Shown piece after piece: positions 18,573 to 20,552 of a stretch of 20,552 nt of DNA. This stretch comes from Candidatus Avimicrobium faecavium (GTDB taxonomy: Bacteria > Bacillota > Clostridia > Oscillospirales > Ruminococcaceae). The notes below the pieces were generated by a model. The model was not told the origin of the DNA. It did not search any database and saw nothing but the letters and a program-made list of their open reading frames with translations. Position numbers and translations under genes: made by a program. The stretch is from the NCBI GenBank assembly GCA_904419105.1, contig CAJFQR010000014.1, positions 1 through 20,552 on the forward strand, read 5' to 3'. Every line of letters begins with the position of its first letter. Within the stretch, counting starts at the first letter, position 1.

Positions 18573-20552
18573 TCAGCCGAGGGTCCTGATGCTGTCCTCG
18601 ATGCGGGCCAGCTTCTCCTGGGCCCTGGCCAGCTTCTCCCGCTCGGCGGCGACGACCTTCTCCGGGGCCCTGGCCACGAAGCTCTCGTTGGAGAGCTTGC
18701 CGTTGAGGAAGGCGATGTCCTTTTCGCAGGCCTCCTTCTCCCTGGCCAGACGGGCCAGCTCCTTCTCCCGGTCGATGAGCTCGTCCATCGGGATGAGGAT
18801 GCGGGCGTCGGTGGTGACCGCCTGGGCGGCGCCGGGCAGGTCGAAGCTCGTGCCGATCTCCACCGCCGGGGCGAAGGCGAGCCGCTCGAGGAAGGCGCGG
18901 CCGGCCTCATACACCGCCGGGGACCGGGTCTCGATGAAGAGCTTGGCCTTGCGGGACGGGGGGACATTCAGCTCGGCGCGGACATTGCGCACCGCGCGGA
19001 TGGCGTTCATCAGCTTCTCAAAGTCGGCCTCCTCCGCCTCGAAGCGGTGGGCGGGGTCGGAGACCGGCCACCGGGAGACCATGATGCTCTCCCCCTCGTG
19101 GGGCAGCGCCTGCCAGATCTCCTCGGTGATGAAGGGCATGAACGGGTGGAGCATCTGCAGCACGCCGGTGATCACATAGACCAGCACCCGGCGGGCGCCG
19201 TCGGCGCTCTCACCGCCGGCAGCCAGGCGGCTCTTGGCCAGCTCGATGTACCAGTCGCAGAACACATCCCAGGTGAAGTCGTAGAGCTTGGTGGAGGCGA
19301 CGCCGACATCGAAGCGCTCCAGGCTGTCGGTGACCTCCTCGACGAGGTGGTCGAACTTGGTGAGCACCCACTTGTCCTCGGCGGCAAGGGCCTCCGGCAG
19401 GGTGAGGTCGAAGTCCTCCCCGTCCGGCAGGTTCATCAGGATAAAGCGGGCGGCGTTCCACAGCTTGTTGGCAAAGTTGCGGGAGGCGGTGATCTTCTCC
19501 TCGCTGAAGCGCATATCGTTGCCCGGGCTGGTGCCGTTGGCCAGCGTGAAGCGCAGGCTGTCGGCGCCGTATTTGTCGATGACCTCGATGGGATCGACGC
19601 CGTTGCCGAGGCTCTTGGACATCTTGCGGCCCTGGGCGTCCCGGACGATGCCGTGGATAAAGATATCCCTGAACGGCACCTCCCCCATCTGCTCGATGCC
19701 GGAGAACATCATTCTGGCCACCCAGAAGAAGATGATGTCATACCCGGTGACAAGGGTATTGGTGGGGTAGAAATACCGGAGATCTTCAGTCTGCTCCGGC
19801 CAGCCCAGCGTGCTGAACGGCCAGAGGGCGGAGGAGAACCAGGTGTCGAGGGTGTCCTCGTCCTGATGCAGGTGATGGCCGCCGCACTTCGGGCAGACGG
19901 TCGGGTCCTCCCGGGCGACGATGACCTCGCCGCAGTCGTCACAGTACCAGGCGGGGATCCGGTGGCCCCACCAGATCTGCCGGGAGATGCACCAGTCTTT
20001 GATGTTCTCCATCCAGTTGAAGTAGATCTTGTCAAAGCGCTCGGGGACGAAGCGGGTATCCCCGTTTTTGACCGCCTGGATGGCGGGCTCGGCCAGGGGC
20101 TTCATCCTGACGAACCACTGCTTGGAGATGCGGGGCTCGATGGTGGTGCCGCAGCGGTAGCAGCTGCCGACATTGTGGGTGTAGTCCTCGGTGCGCAGCA
20201 GGTAGCCGCCGGCCTCCAGATCCGCGAGGATGGCCTTGCGGGCCGCATACCGGTCCAACCCGGCGTACCTGCCGCCGTTTTCGTTGATGGTGGCGTCCTC
20301 GTTCATGATGTTGAGAATCTCCAGGCCGTGGCGCAGGCCAACCTCGAAGTCGTTCGGGTCGTGGGCGGGGGTCATCTTGACCACGCCGGTGCCGAACTCC
20401 ATCTCCACATACTCGTCGCCGACGATGGGCAGCTCCCGGCCCACCAGCGGCAGGACGGCGGTCTTGCCGATCAGGTGCTTGTAGCGCTCATCGTTCGGGT
20501 TGACGGCGATGCCGGTGTCGCCGAGCATCGTCTCCGGGCGGGTGGTGGCCAC
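18573..20552 (-). CDS. valS: Valyl-tRNA synthetase (5' end outside window)
   Basis: Class I aminoacyl-tRNA synthetase that charges tRNA-Val. The visible 659-residue part lacks the N-terminal HIGH region, which lies beyond the window edge. Present are the editing domain with ATTRPETMLGD and FGTGVVKMTPAHDPNDFE (about 53-70 of this fragment), cysteine pairs in SCYRCG and WYCDDCG/VCPKCGG (zinc-type), KDWCISRQIWWGHRIP, and GRKMSKSLGN with KMSKS at 310-314. The anticodon-binding domain follows, and the C-terminal coiled coil runs from about residue 595 to the end, as typical of ValRS. The first codon in the window is internal, not a start. Confidence 0.96.
   Translation of the reverse strand: MATTRPETMLGDTGIAVNPNDERYKHLIGKTAVLPLVGRELPIVGDEYVEMEFGTGVVKMTPAHDPNDFEVGLRHGLEILNIMNEDATINENGGRYAGLDRYAARKAILADLEAGGYLLRTEDYTHNVGSCYRCGTTIEPRISKQWFVRMKPLAEPAIQAVKNGDTRFVPERFDKIYFNWMENIKDWCISRQIWWGHRIPAWYCDDCGEVIVAREDPTVCPKCGGHHLHQDEDTLDTWFSSALWPFSTLGWPEQTEDLRYFYPTNTLVTGYDIIFFWVARMMFSGIEQMGEVPFRDIFIHGIVRDAQGRKMSKSLGNGVDPIEVIDKYGADSLRFTLANGTSPGNDMRFSEEKITASRNFANKLWNAARFILMNLPDGEDFDLTLPEALAAEDKWVLTKFDHLVEEVTDSLERFDVGVASTKLYDFTWDVFCDWYIELAKSRLAAGGESADGARRVLVYVITGVLQMLHPFMPFITEEIWQALPHEGESIMVSRWPVSDPAHRFEAEEADFEKLMNAIRAVRNVRAELNVPPSRKAKLFIETRSPAVYEAGRAFLERLAFAPAVEIGTSFDLPGAAQAVTTDARILIPMDELIDREKELARLAREKEACEKDIAFLNGKLSNESFVARAPEKVVAAEREKLARAQEKLARIEDSIRTLG

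Noticed and set aside
1..20552. CRISPR arrays, tRNA genes, insertion sequences, prophage or attachment sites
   Set aside because: No regularly spaced repeats, no tRNA-like cloverleaf, no transposase or integrase motifs and no duplicated ends were seen by eye.

Overview
The window reads as a stretch of chromosome from a GC-rich, endospore-forming member of the Clostridia, probably of the Oscillospiraceae/Ruminococcaceae type. The evidence is a complete spoIIAA-spoIIAB-sigF sporulation operon, a type A RNase P RNA, strong GGAGG ribosome sites, canonical sigma-A promoters with 17-bp spacers, and GC-rich codon use. Placement below class is inference. No phage, IS element, CRISPR array or tRNA was seen.

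Layout. Positions 1-3700 hold NADP-type glutamate dehydrogenase (gdhA, minus) divergent from the membrane protease ftsH (plus), with a 384-bp intergenic region between them. Positions 3690-5300 hold a DUF1835/DUF3658-type protein (minus), the RNase P RNA gene (plus) and a small DUF2508-like protein (plus). The first two are driven by back-to-back promoters. Positions 5300-6120 carry a CatA-type acetyltransferase with a structured leader. Positions 6140-9530 are a minus-strand block: purC, an uncharacterised protein, an iron-sulfur-flavoprotein-like reductase, a DUF1858 redox-disulfide protein, a GNAT acetyltransferase and xpt. Positions 9660-11640 carry an LtaS-like phosphoglycerol transferase (plus).

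Positions 11649-14580 are the most accessory-looking part. They hold a broken fusion of an XRE regulator to the C-terminal half of a GNAT enzyme, a flavodoxin-domain protein, two small membrane proteins of unknown function whose upstream regions are full of palindromes, and an SSAT-like acetyltransferase. Positions 14620-18090 return to core functions on the minus strand: grpB-like, sigF, spoIIAB, spoIIAA and folC. An orphan 102-residue gene (plus) and the 3' two-thirds or so of valS (minus) close the window.

Functional threads. Purine metabolism appears twice, as purC (de novo) and xpt (salvage). Both genes have a terminator-like hairpin at the extreme 5' end of the predicted transcript, and the two leaders share a near-identical 14-15 nt element; this is the most interesting regulatory observation. 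The spoIIA operon sits immediately behind an intrinsic terminator with no room for an ordinary promoter. An 80-residue membrane protein is driven by a promoter whose spacer contains a perfect 14-bp palindrome, with a second, different dyad near the start site. I did not find an unmistakable new defence or biosynthetic system; the novelty here is mainly regulatory.
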